A stretch of DNA of 64,000 nucleotides from an uncultured Lachnospiraceae bacterium. Its GTDB lineage: Bacteria > Bacillota > Clostridia > Lachnospirales > Lachnospiraceae. Location: the NCBI GenBank assembly GCA_951800685.1, contig CATOJY010000004.1, forward strand, positions 62,001-126,000, in the 5' to 3' direction. Position 1 is the first letter of the stretch; the number at the start of each line of letters is the position of its first letter. The notes beneath the pieces are model-generated. The model worked only from the letters and a program-made list of their open reading frames with translations. It had not been told where the DNA came from and made no database searches. This document shows positions 45,857 through 54,346 of the stretch, one piece after another. A program made the translations under genes and the position numbers.

Positions 45857-47578
45857 ATGGGATATCAGGAACAATTTAATTTCTGGGTGGAGGATTCATA
45901 TTTTGATGATGCGACCAAGCAGGAACTGCTGGCAATCAGAAATGATGAGAAAGAAATCGAAGAGCGTTTTTATAAAGAGCTTGAGTTTGGTACTGGCGGT
46001 CTGCGAGGAGTGATCGGGGCTGGCACGAACCGTATGAATATTTACACGGTGCGCAAGGCGACACAGGGTCTTGCTAACTACATAAAGAAACAAGGCGGCG
46101 AGGAGAAGGGCGTGGCAATCGCTTATGATTCCAGAAGGATGTCTCCTGAATTTGCGGACGAAGCGGCACTCTGCCTGGCGGCTAACGGCATCAAGGCTTA
46201 TGTGTTTGATGCATTGCGGCCTACTCCAGAACTGTCTTTTGCCCTGCGTGAGCTTGGATGTATTTCTGGTATTGTTATCACAGCAAGCCATAATCCACCA
46301 GAGTACAATGGATACAAGTGCTATTGGGAGGACGGCGCACAGGTGGCGTCTCCCAGAGATAAGGAGATCATCACAGAAGTTAATAATGTAACGGATTATC
46401 ATGCAGTCAAGACGATGGATAAGGAAGAGGCGAAGAAAGCGGGCCTCTATGTTGTGATCGGCAAGGAAATCGACGACAAGTATATGGTAGAATTAAAGAA
46501 ACAGATCATTCATCCTGAGATCATCCAGGAAATGGCAGAGGATATGAAGATCGTGTACTCTCCTTTCAATGGTACAGGAAATGTGCCGGTAAGAAGGATT
46601 CTGTCGGAGCTGGGCTTTAAGAATGTCTATGTCGTTCCGGAACAGGAGATGCCGGATCCTGACTTTACCACACTGGATTATCCGAACCCAGAAGATCCTA
46701 AGGCATTCACGCTGGCGTTAAAACTGGCGAAGGAGAAACAGGCAGATATTGTTCTTGCGACAGATCCGGATGCAGATAGACTGGGGATCTATGCACTGGA
46801 CACGAAGTCAGGCGAATATGTTCCTTTTACGGGCAATATGTCCGGTATGCTGATCGCAGAGTATATTCTGCGTGAGAGAACAGCCACTGGCAAGATGCCG
46901 GAGAATCCGGCGTTAGTGACTACGATTGTTACCACGAATATGACGCGTGCCATTGCGGAAGACTATAAAGTAAAGTTTATTGAAGTGCTGACAGGATTTA
47001 AGTATATCGGCGAACAGATTAAGCTGTTTGAGCAGAGTGGTTCAAACAATTATGTATTTGGACTGGAAGAGAGTTATGGCTGCCTTGCAGGTACACATGC
47101 AAGAGACAAAGACGCTATTGTTGCGGTGATGTGTCTGTGTGAGATGGCGGCATGGTGTAAGAAGAATGGAAAGACTGTATGGGATCAGATGATCACACTG
47201 TATGAGAAATACGGTTACTACAAGGAAAGCCAGTATGCGATCACTATGAAGGGTATCGACGGTGCGAAACAGATCGCGGAGATCATGGACAAACTTAGAA
47301 ACGATCCGCCGAAGAATTTTGGAGATCTGAAGGTGAAAGAATTCAGGGATTATAATACGGGCAAAACAAGGAACCTGGAGACTGGTGAAGATGGTGTGAC
47401 AGGACTGCCGCAGTCGAATGTACTGTATTTTGACTTGACCAATGATTCCTGGTGCTGTGCCCGTCCGTCCGGTACGGAACCTAAGATTAAGTTCTATATG
47501 GGCGTGAAGGGAACAAGTCTGGAAGATGCACAGGAGAGGCTTGATAAGCTGACAGAGGATCTAAAAGCATATCTTTGA
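45857..47578 (+). CDS. pgm: Phosphoglucomutase/phosphomannomutase family protein
   Basis: A 573-residue alpha-D-phosphohexomutase. The phosphoserine loop VITASHNPPEYNG places the phospho-acceptor at Ser144. The metal site is ATDPDADRLG, the sugar-binding segment GLEESYG and the C-terminal phosphate site CCARPSGTEPKIKFY. It interconverts glucose-6-phosphate and glucose-1-phosphate and so would feed RmlA. GGAGG sits five bases before ATG 45857, which is preferred over ATG 45845. A strong terminator follows. Confidence 0.93.
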   Translation: MGYQEQFNFWVEDSYFDDATKQELLAIRNDEKEIEERFYKELEFGTGGLRGVIGAGTNRMNIYTVRKATQGLANYIKKQGGEEKGVAIAYDSRRMSPEFADEAALCLAANGIKAYVFDALRPTPELSFALRELGCISGIVITASHNPPEYNGYKCYWEDGAQVASPRDKEIITEVNNVTDYHAVKTMDKEEAKKAGLYVVIGKEIDDKYMVELKKQIIHPEIIQEMAEDMKIVYSPFNGTGNVPVRRILSELGFKNVYVVPEQEMPDPDFTTLDYPNPEDPKAFTLALKLAKEKQADIVLATDPDADRLGIYALDTKSGEYVPFTGNMSGMLIAEYILRERTATGKMPENPALVTTIVTTNMTRAIAEDYKVKFIEVLTGFKYIGEQIKLFEQSGSNNYVFGLEESYGCLAGTHARDKDAIVAVMCLCEMAAWCKKNGKTVWDQMITLYEKYGYYKESQYAITMKGIDGAKQIAEIMDKLRNDPPKNFGDLKVKEFRDYNTGKTRNLETGEDGVTGLPQSNVLYFDLTNDSWCCARPSGTEPKIKFYMGVKGTSLEDAQERLDKLTEDLKAYL

Positions 47579-47634
47579 TCGAAGATTGAGTGGTACGAAG
47601 AAGAATCATGCAGAACAGATAGACGAATTGGAAT

Positions 47635-47670
47635 GTCGCCCTGCAAAGGATGCAGGGCGACGCCTGTTTT
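47635..47670 (+). terminator. Rho-independent terminator after the phosphoglucomutase gene
   Basis: A perfect stem GTCGCCCTGC (47635-47644) with GCAGGGCGAC (47652-47661), then GCCTGTTTT. Confidence 0.8.
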
Positions 47671-47766
47671 ACTGTATAGGAAAGTATGCCTGGTTTTTTG
47701 ATCCGCGCAGCAAAGCAAGCAAATCCCATGAAAGGGATGTGCTCGTTTTTTATAGGTGGCAGGGAG

Positions 47767-49209
47767 ATGGGAAATAGGATAATTAACTGGAACAATTTAA
47801 ATAAAACCATGCGTTATTTAAAGAAAAATGGAATCCGGCATGCCTATTATGCAGCAAGAGAGCGGATAGAGGAGGAACGGAAAGAGGATTACTGCTACCG
47901 GCCGCCATCTGAGGAAGCTTTGGGCAGGCAGCGGCGTGAGACAGCGGATCTGCCGTATCTGTTCAGTATCGTAGTGCCGGTATATGAGACGAGAGAAGAA
48001 TTTCTGAGAGCTATGATAGATTCTGTAAGGCAGCAGAGCTATGGCGGATGGGAACTGCTTTTAGTAGATGCCAGCAGCAGCGACGCGGTGGAGAAGATTG
48101 TCAGGGAAATCGTGGAAGAACAGCAGGACGACCGTATGAAATATTGGCATTTCAGAGAGAATAAGGGTATCTCCGGGAATACCAATGTGGGAATTGAGAG
48201 GGCGTCAGGAGACTATATCGCACTGTTAGACCACGATGATCTGCTTGCACCGGATGCCTTGTACCATATGGTCAAGGCATTGCAGACGGCAAAACAGCGG
48301 GGAAGAAATCCGGTGTTGCTTTATTCCGATGAGGACAAGCTTGAAAGCAGTGCCTCAGGGCAGTTATACTATGGTTCGCCACATTGGAAAGAGGAATTTA
48401 ATCTGGATTTGATTTTATCCAACAACTATATCTGTCATTTTACGGCTGTAGAGGCAGAGGTGATGAAAAGCTTACAGCTGCGCGGGGAATACGATGGTGC
48501 ACAGGATTATGACCTGGTGCTTCGGGTGATAGGAAAGCTATATGAGACAGGACCAGTGCAGGATTTCATGCATGATATTGTGCACGTGCCGGGGATCCTT
48601 TATCACTGGCGGTGTCATGCCGATTCTACTGCCGCAAACACGGCCAGTAAATCGTATGCTTATGATGCGGGAGCTGCGGCGCTGCAGGATTTCTGCGACA
48701 GACGCGGATGGAAGGGGAAGGTTGGACACAGCCTTCATCTGGGGTTCTATCAGATCCACTATCTGCCCGACATTCTGACAGCAAGACAGGATGTAGGAAT
48801 TGTAGGCGGCAGGATCTTAGACAGAGGTAACCGGATCTGCGCAGGTGCATACCAGGAAGACGGGAAATGCATGTATGAGGGGCTGCACAGGGAGTACAGC
48901 GGCGGCAGTACGCACCGCGCTGCGTTGAAGCAGGATGTCTATGCGGTGGACATTAGATGTATGCAGGTACGGCCGGAACTGCGGGAAGTGTTTGCCCAGA
49001 TCACAGGGGCAGCCTATCGGGAGAGGCGGATTAGCTGTAGAACAGAAGGTGGCAGCAGAGAGAGACAGATCGCGGATGTATCAGGGCTATGCTGTGATGA
49101 AGCAGGGTACCGTAAGCTTAGCCTGGAGATCGGCAGGGCGGCGGCGCAGAGGGGATATTTGGTCTTGTGGGATCCGGGACTAACCTGCAATACCCGTGTT
49201 AATCTTTAA
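47767..49209 (+). CDS. Family 2 glycosyltransferase with shortened second domain
   Basis: About 480 residues. One complete GT2 domain has LFSIVVPVYETREEF, NKGISGNTNVGI, LLDHDDLLAPD and the helical YICHFTAVEAEVM part. It is followed by a stretch (about 345-430) that resembles only the second half of the second GT2 domain of the protein at 43727 (VGIVGGRILDRG against VGAVGAKLYYED). The N-terminal half of that domain, with IIIPNKD, is absent. The start at 47767 has AGGTGGCAGGG upstream, and upstream codons form a non-coding-looking leader. Probably active with the first domain only. Confidence 0.82.
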   Translation: MGNRIINWNNLNKTMRYLKKNGIRHAYYAARERIEEERKEDYCYRPPSEEALGRQRRETADLPYLFSIVVPVYETREEFLRAMIDSVRQQSYGGWELLLVDASSSDAVEKIVREIVEEQQDDRMKYWHFRENKGISGNTNVGIERASGDYIALLDHDDLLAPDALYHMVKALQTAKQRGRNPVLLYSDEDKLESSASGQLYYGSPHWKEEFNLDLILSNNYICHFTAVEAEVMKSLQLRGEYDGAQDYDLVLRVIGKLYETGPVQDFMHDIVHVPGILYHWRCHADSTAANTASKSYAYDAGAAALQDFCDRRGWKGKVGHSLHLGFYQIHYLPDILTARQDVGIVGGRILDRGNRICAGAYQEDGKCMYEGLHREYSGGSTHRAALKQDVYAVDIRCMQVRPELREVFAQITGAAYRERRISCRTEGGSRERQIADVSGLCCDEAGYRKLSLEIGRAAAQRGYLVLWDPGLTCNTRVNL

Positions 49210-49292
49210 ATAGACCGTTTATAACAGCTGGACGCGAGTATATGACGTTGGCGTGCTGCAGAGCAGAAAAGAGAAGAGAGTAAGGCTGGCAT

Positions 49293-50261
49293 ATGAACAG
49301 AGAGATAAAGTCGACAGTCATTATTCCCAATTTTAACGGGATACAGTATATTGAAAACTGCCTGCATACATTGGCAGAAGAACCAGCACACTTGATTGTG
49401 GTGGATAATGGTTCCGTGGATGGAAGCAGGGAGCTGGTCAGGGATAAGTTCCCGTCAGTGAAATTGGAGTGTTTAGACCGCAATTATGGGTTTTGCAGGG
49501 CGGTAAATGTGGGAATACAATGCAGCAAAACACCATACGTTATTTTGCTAAATAATGATACGGAAGTCGAAGCTGGTTTTGTGAGAGCGCTGGAGAGGCC
49601 GCTGGAACAGCACAGGGATATTTTCTCAGGAGCAGCGCAGATGCGCAGCCTGCGGCAGCCAAAGCTGATCGATGATGCGGGCGATTATTACTGTGCGCTG
49701 GGTTGGGCATTTGCCTGTGGGAAGGATAAGCCAATAGACGGATATCAGAGAGGGCGTGAGATCTTTGCTGCCTGTGGAGGGGCGGCGATCTTTCGCAAGA
49801 GAGCGCTGGACCAGATTGGCTTGCTGGATGAGAACCACTTTGCTTATCTGGAAGATATTGATCTGGGATACCGCGCAAGAATCTATGGCTACCGTAACAT
49901 CTATATTCCAGAGGCAGTGGTATATCATGCAGGAAGCGGTGCATCAGGTTCAAGGTATAATAAGTTTAAGGTAGACATGTCTTCCAAAAACAGTATTTAT
50001 CTGATCTATAAAAATATGCCGTTTTTCCAGATTGTGTTGAATCTGCCGTTCCTATTTGTTGGTTTTACCGTAAAAGCATTGTTTTTCCTGAGAAAAGGGC
50101 TGGGCATTGCGTATCTGAAAGGGTTGGGCAGAGGATTTCGGCTGTGTGTCTCTAAGGAGGGCAGGAGACATAAAGTACGGTTTCAGAGAGAGAATTTACA
50201 CTGCTATGTCATGATCCAGTTAGAATTGTGGCGTAACATATGGTACCGGATCTGCAAATGA
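49293..50261 (+). CDS. Family 2 glycosyltransferase, rhamnosyltransferase-like
   Basis: A 322-residue GT2 enzyme with STVIIPNFNGIQYIENC, LIVVDNGSVDGS, VILLNNDTEVE, DDAGDYYCALGWAF, FAYLEDIDLGYR and AVVYHAGSGASG. These are typical of WbbL/RfbN-type rhamnosyltransferases. A hydrophobic patch (about 245-265) may attach it to the membrane. A dTDP-sugar made by the rml enzymes is a plausible donor. It is 83 bases after the previous gene. Confidence 0.88.
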   Translation: MNREIKSTVIIPNFNGIQYIENCLHTLAEEPAHLIVVDNGSVDGSRELVRDKFPSVKLECLDRNYGFCRAVNVGIQCSKTPYVILLNNDTEVEAGFVRALERPLEQHRDIFSGAAQMRSLRQPKLIDDAGDYYCALGWAFACGKDKPIDGYQRGREIFAACGGAAIFRKRALDQIGLLDENHFAYLEDIDLGYRARIYGYRNIYIPEAVVYHAGSGASGSRYNKFKVDMSSKNSIYLIYKNMPFFQIVLNLPFLFVGFTVKALFFLRKGLGIAYLKGLGRGFRLCVSKEGRRHKVRFQRENLHCYVMIQLELWRNIWYRICK

Positions 50262-50441
50262 GAGATGACTGGTTGTGTTTTATGCTGAAATATTGTAAGA
50301 TGAAGTAGCGGTCTGGTCTGCGCACGGACTACTGCGCTTTCTATGCCATAGAGTTGAGCAGGGAATGTTCCATTACAAAGATAAAGTCTAAACCGATCAG
50401 ATGTTTTAGTTGAATGATATGTGGTATGTACAGGGATTGGT

Positions 50442-51851
50442 ATGATCAAAGATAATCAGAAATATTTTAATAGATTGCACGTAGTGCTGGATGCCCTAGT
50501 GGTGGCGGCGTCCTATATGCTGGCATGGTATTTGAAGTTTGCCGGTCCTTTTTCGAACAGCGATCCAAATGTCGGTGCTCTTTCTATGGGCACTTATTTT
50601 GAGATGCTGATTTTGATTGTGCCAGGATGTCTGATTCTCTATTATACTTTTAATCTTTATACGGCGAAACGTGCGACGGTCCATAAGTATGAGATTCTTA
50701 ATATTTTCCAGGCCAATACGGTAGGCTTGATCATTCTTATGGCTGGCTGGTATATGGTTTCGCAGATTCATTTCTCCCGTCTTATGATGGGGTATTTCTA
50801 TATTATCAATATTACTCTGACAGCGCTTGTACGCTCTCTGATCAGGGTTCTCCTGCAGTATTTCCGTGAAAAAGGCTATAATCTCAAGTATATTCTGTTG
50901 GTTGGTTATTCGCGTGCAGCGGAGGAATATATAGGCCGTATCAATTCCAATCCACAGTGGGGGTACGTCGTGAGAGGCATTCTGGATGACAGTGTGCCAA
51001 GCGGGACGGTGTATAAAGGAGTCAAGGTACTGGGGCGGATCGATAATCTGCATTACATTCTGCCGCAGAACAAGTTGGATGAGATTGCAATTACGCTCTC
51101 CCTGAAAGACTATGACCATTTAGAGCGGATCGTGGATATGTGTGAGAAATCCGGGGTCCATACGAAGTTTATCCCAGACTATAACAGTCTGTTTCCGAGC
51201 AGACCGTACACGGAAGATTTGATGGGACTTCCTGTGATCAACATACGTTATGTACCGTTATCCAATACACTAAACTGGATCTCCAAACGTATTGTGGATA
51301 TTGCGACGGCACTGGCAGGGCTGGTGGTGTCCGCCCCGGTTATGCTGGGAGCCGCCATTGCAGTAGGATGTACATCGAGAGGCCCTATTATTTTCAAACA
51401 GGAGAGAATCGGTCTGCATAACAAGCCCTTTAAAATGTACAAATTCCGTACAATGGAAGTACAGAAACCCTCTAAAGAAGCACAGGGATGGACGACGAAA
51501 GATGATCCCAGGGTGACCAAAGTCGGTAAGTTCTTAAGAAGGACAAGTATTGACGAGCTGCCGCAGCTTTTTAATATTCTGAAAGGAAATATGAGCGTGG
51601 TGGGACCAAGGCCGGAACGGCCGCAGTTTGTGGAAAAATTTAAAGAGGAGATTCCCCGCTACATGGTGAAGCATCAAGTAAGGCCTGGATTGACCGGATG
51701 GGCGCAGATCAATGGCTATCGGGGAGATACATCGATAAAACGCAGAATAGAGTATGATATTTTTTATATCGAAAACTGGACGATGTCTTTTGACATTAAG
51801 ATTATGTTCCTGACAATTTTCAAAGGCTTTATTAATAAAAATGCCTATTAG
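50442..51851 (+). CDS. Undecaprenyl-phosphate sugar-1-phosphate transferase (priming enzyme, WbaP/WcaJ-like)
   Basis: About 469 residues. Four to five N-terminal helices precede a Rossmann-like CoA-binding-type domain (YILLVGYSRAAEEYIG). The bacterial sugar transferase catalytic domain at the C-terminus contains FKQERIGLHNKPFKMYKFRTM, DELPQLFNILKGNMSVVGPRPE and RPGLTGWAQINGYRG. It moves hexose-1-phosphate from a UDP-sugar to undecaprenyl phosphate and so starts the repeat unit or chain. ATG 50442 has AGGGATTGG upstream. A 180-base gap precedes it with no gene. Confidence 0.94.
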   Translation: MIKDNQKYFNRLHVVLDALVVAASYMLAWYLKFAGPFSNSDPNVGALSMGTYFEMLILIVPGCLILYYTFNLYTAKRATVHKYEILNIFQANTVGLIILMAGWYMVSQIHFSRLMMGYFYIINITLTALVRSLIRVLLQYFREKGYNLKYILLVGYSRAAEEYIGRINSNPQWGYVVRGILDDSVPSGTVYKGVKVLGRIDNLHYILPQNKLDEIAITLSLKDYDHLERIVDMCEKSGVHTKFIPDYNSLFPSRPYTEDLMGLPVINIRYVPLSNTLNWISKRIVDIATALAGLVVSAPVMLGAAIAVGCTSRGPIIFKQERIGLHNKPFKMYKFRTMEVQKPSKEAQGWTTKDDPRVTKVGKFLRRTSIDELPQLFNILKGNMSVVGPRPERPQFVEKFKEEIPRYMVKHQVRPGLTGWAQINGYRGDTSIKRRIEYDIFYIENWTMSFDIKIMFLTIFKGFINKNAY

Positions 51852-51904
51852 TGAAATAATAATCTGAGAAATTCTTAAGATTTATGGAATTTCTATGTAT
51901 TTTG

Positions 51905-51932
51905 TTGCAAATATATCAGAATGCCGTATAAT
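51905..51932 (+). promoter_or_regulatory. Candidate promoter for the LCP gene
   Basis: TTGCAA (51905-51910), 16 bases, then TATAAT (51927-51932). About 100 bases of leader precede the ATG at 52040. Confidence 0.55.
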
Positions 51933-52039
51933 AATAGACATGCATACGCTATGACTTGCTTTTTGGCGCAGTTTATGAGAAAATATTTGTTGGAATTTTT
52001 TTGCAACAGAAAAACCGTTTGTTTTAAGGAGTACATTAT

Positions 52040-53263
52040 ATGGCTAAATACAGGGATGAGGCATACGAAGAAGAAGAGTGGGAAGCGCCGAGAAAGAAGT
52101 CTTCCGGAAATAAGAGCAGTGGCAAGAGTGGAAGTGGAAAGAAATCTTCCGGTCATTCATCAGGACACAAAGGAGCAGGCAGGAAACCTTCTGGCAAGAA
52201 GAAGAGCAGTAAGAAAGCACAAGCTAAGAAGCAGAGGAGAAGGATCATTCTCTTTATCATAGAGATCATCATACTGGTACTGGCTGTGTTTGTGTTGTAC
52301 AGTGTATTGTCTGGTACGAAGAGTGGAAAGCTTGATCTTGATGAGAGTGAGATCATCATCAATGAGCAGGTAAAGGAAGCGCAGGAGACAACGATGAAGG
52401 GTTATCGTAATATAGCCTTGTTTGGTGTTGATTCCACAACGGGTGCGCTGACGAAGAATACGAGAAGTGATACGATCATGATCGCTTCGATCAACCAGGA
52501 CACAGGAGAGTGTAAGCTTGTGTCGGTTTACAGGGACACTTATCTGAATCTGAGCAATGATTCTTACAATAAATGTAATGCAGCATATGCGAAGGGCGGC
52601 CCTGAGATGGCAATCAATATGCTGAATATGAATCTGGATTTGAATATCACGGATTTTGTCACGGTTGGTTTTGCAGGTCTGACGGATACGATCGACGCGC
52701 TGGGTGGTGTTTATATTGAAGTGGACGATTCGGAGATCAGTCATTTGAATAATTACCAGCTGTGTATTGCAGAAGATCTGAAGCGCACTTATACACCAGT
52801 GTCCAGTACTGGGTATCAGCTGCTGGATGGGTTACAGGCAACAGGATACTGCCGAATCCGTTATACAGCTGGAGACGACTTCAAACGTGCAGAAAGACAG
52901 AGGGAAGTATTGTCTGCAGTGGCTGACCAGGCCAAGAAGGCGTCACTGCCGCAGTTGACAGACACAGCCAACGCAGTATTTGATAAGGTATATACTTCGC
53001 TGGATTTGTCTGAGATTGTAGATATGTTAGGAAATGTGACGAATTACTACATTTCAGATACGGCAGGATTCCCGCAGGAGTCTAACCGTACCACCGGAAC
53101 GATCGGTTCAAAGGGGTCATGTGTTATCCCGGTGAATCTGGAGGATAATGTAAAATGGCTGCATCAGTTCCTGTTCGAGGATTACGATTATGAACCTTCA
53201 GCAACTGTCAAGGAATGCAGTGAACGGATCTACAATGAAACAAATGGATATTTAAAGAAATAA
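52040..53263 (+). CDS. LytR-CpsA-Psr (LCP) family glycopolymer ligase
   Basis: A 407-residue protein. About 70 N-terminal residues are Lys/Ser/Gly-rich and predicted cytoplasmic and disordered. One membrane helix follows (about 72-92), then the LCP domain: FGVDSTTGALTKNTRSDTIM and VSVYRDTYLNL carry the Asp and Arg residues that bind lipid pyrophosphate, with GGVYIEVD and YCRIRYTAGDDFKRAERQ later. LCP enzymes move undecaprenyl-diphosphate-linked polymers on to peptidoglycan. This one is the obvious candidate for attaching the product of this locus. AAGGAG precedes ATG 52040. Confidence 0.94.
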   Translation: MAKYRDEAYEEEEWEAPRKKSSGNKSSGKSGSGKKSSGHSSGHKGAGRKPSGKKKSSKKAQAKKQRRRIILFIIEIIILVLAVFVLYSVLSGTKSGKLDLDESEIIINEQVKEAQETTMKGYRNIALFGVDSTTGALTKNTRSDTIMIASINQDTGECKLVSVYRDTYLNLSNDSYNKCNAAYAKGGPEMAINMLNMNLDLNITDFVTVGFAGLTDTIDALGGVYIEVDDSEISHLNNYQLCIAEDLKRTYTPVSSTGYQLLDGLQATGYCRIRYTAGDDFKRAERQREVLSAVADQAKKASLPQLTDTANAVFDKVYTSLDLSEIVDMLGNVTNYYISDTAGFPQESNRTTGTIGSKGSCVIPVNLEDNVKWLHQFLFEDYDYEPSATVKECSERIYNETNGYLKK

Positions 53264-53270
53264 GCAGAGC

Positions 53271-53305
53271 AAAGGGGCCGGTCTTATATAGAATCGGTCC
53301 CTTTT
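53271..53305 (+). terminator. Rho-independent terminator after the LCP gene
   Basis: AAAGGGGCCG (53271-53280) pairs with CGGTCCCTTT (53295-53304) with one G-T pair, then T and AG. Confidence 0.7.
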
Positions 53306-53323
53306 AGTGATGATAGGGAATTT

Positions 53324-54271
53324 ATGGCAACGGAGGATAACAGTGTGGAAAAGGTCGATATTATTATCCCTGTCTATAAGCCGGACGCACGGTTCTTGAC
53401 TTTGCTTGAAAAGATAGGACAGCAGAGTGTCCCTGTGAATCGGATTATTATTATGAATACGGAGCAGAAGTATTTTGATCGTATGACTTATGGGACGTCC
53501 TTTCAGAAAGATCACAGGGATATGATCGTAAGGCACCTTTCTAAGAGAGAATTCGATCATGGCAGGACCAGGAATCGTGGTGTACGGTATTCGGACACGG
53601 CTTATTTTATCATGATGACGCAGGATGCCATTCCAGCAGATAACTATTTGGTAGAGGAACTGATTGGACAGCTGCAGAAAGAAGAAGCAGCTGTCGCCTA
53701 TGCCAGGCAACTGGCACCTGAAAACAGCAGTGAGATAGAGAAATATACAAGAAAGTTTAATTACCCGGAACAGTCAGTGGTCAAGACCCAGGCAGATTTG
53801 GAGCGGCTTGGGATTAAGACATTCTTCTGTTCCAATGTCTGCGCGGCTTATGACCGGAAGATATTCGATGAATTGGGTGGATTTATCAAACATACAATTT
53901 TTAATGAGGATATGATTTATGCGGCGAAGGCGATCGAAGCGGGATACAGGATTGCCTATACTGCTGAGGCAAAAGTTTATCATTCCCATAATTATACGAA
54001 CAGGGAACAATTCCACAGGAATTTTGATTTAGGAGTATCCCAGGCGGAACACCCGGAAATTTTTGCAGCATATCCGTCTGAATCGGAAGGAATCAGATTT
54101 GTCAGGCAGATGATAAAGCATCTTAAGGCAGAGGGGTTAAAAAGACAGATCCCACATGTAGTAGTACAGAGCGGATTTAAGTATCTGGGTTATCTGGCAG
54201 GAAAGCACTACCGGAACCTGCCTAGAAAGCTGGTGGTGAAATTGTCTGGCAATAGGGAGTATTGGGGGTAA
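53324..54271 (+). CDS. Family 2 glycosyltransferase
   Basis: A 315-residue GT2 enzyme with VDIIIPVYKPDARFL, IIIMNTEQK, FDHGRTRNRGVRYS, IMMTQDAIPAD (the metal motif position) and FNEDMIYAAKAIEAGYRI. The pattern resembles rhamnosyltransferases of the RgpA/B-adjacent type in Gram-positive rhamnan loci. It is probably cytoplasmic. It follows the terminator of the LCP gene closely and precedes glmS by 75 bases. Confidence 0.87.
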   Translation: MATEDNSVEKVDIIIPVYKPDARFLTLLEKIGQQSVPVNRIIIMNTEQKYFDRMTYGTSFQKDHRDMIVRHLSKREFDHGRTRNRGVRYSDTAYFIMMTQDAIPADNYLVEELIGQLQKEEAAVAYARQLAPENSSEIEKYTRKFNYPEQSVVKTQADLERLGIKTFFCSNVCAAYDRKIFDELGGFIKHTIFNEDMIYAAKAIEAGYRIAYTAEAKVYHSHNYTNREQFHRNFDLGVSQAEHPEIFAAYPSESEGIRFVRQMIKHLKAEGLKRQIPHVVVQSGFKYLGYLAGKHYRNLPRKLVVKLSGNREYWG

Positions 54272-54346
54272 TGGGTATTCTCTGCGTGCATTGGAGCTGG
54301 ATAAGGAAAGTCAGAGTGTCTGCGCGGCAGACAGATGGAGGGAACT

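Noticed and set aside
54272-54346. glmS ribozyme upstream of glmS
   Set aside because: The gap is only 75 bases, too short for the ribozyme, and no matching core is seen.
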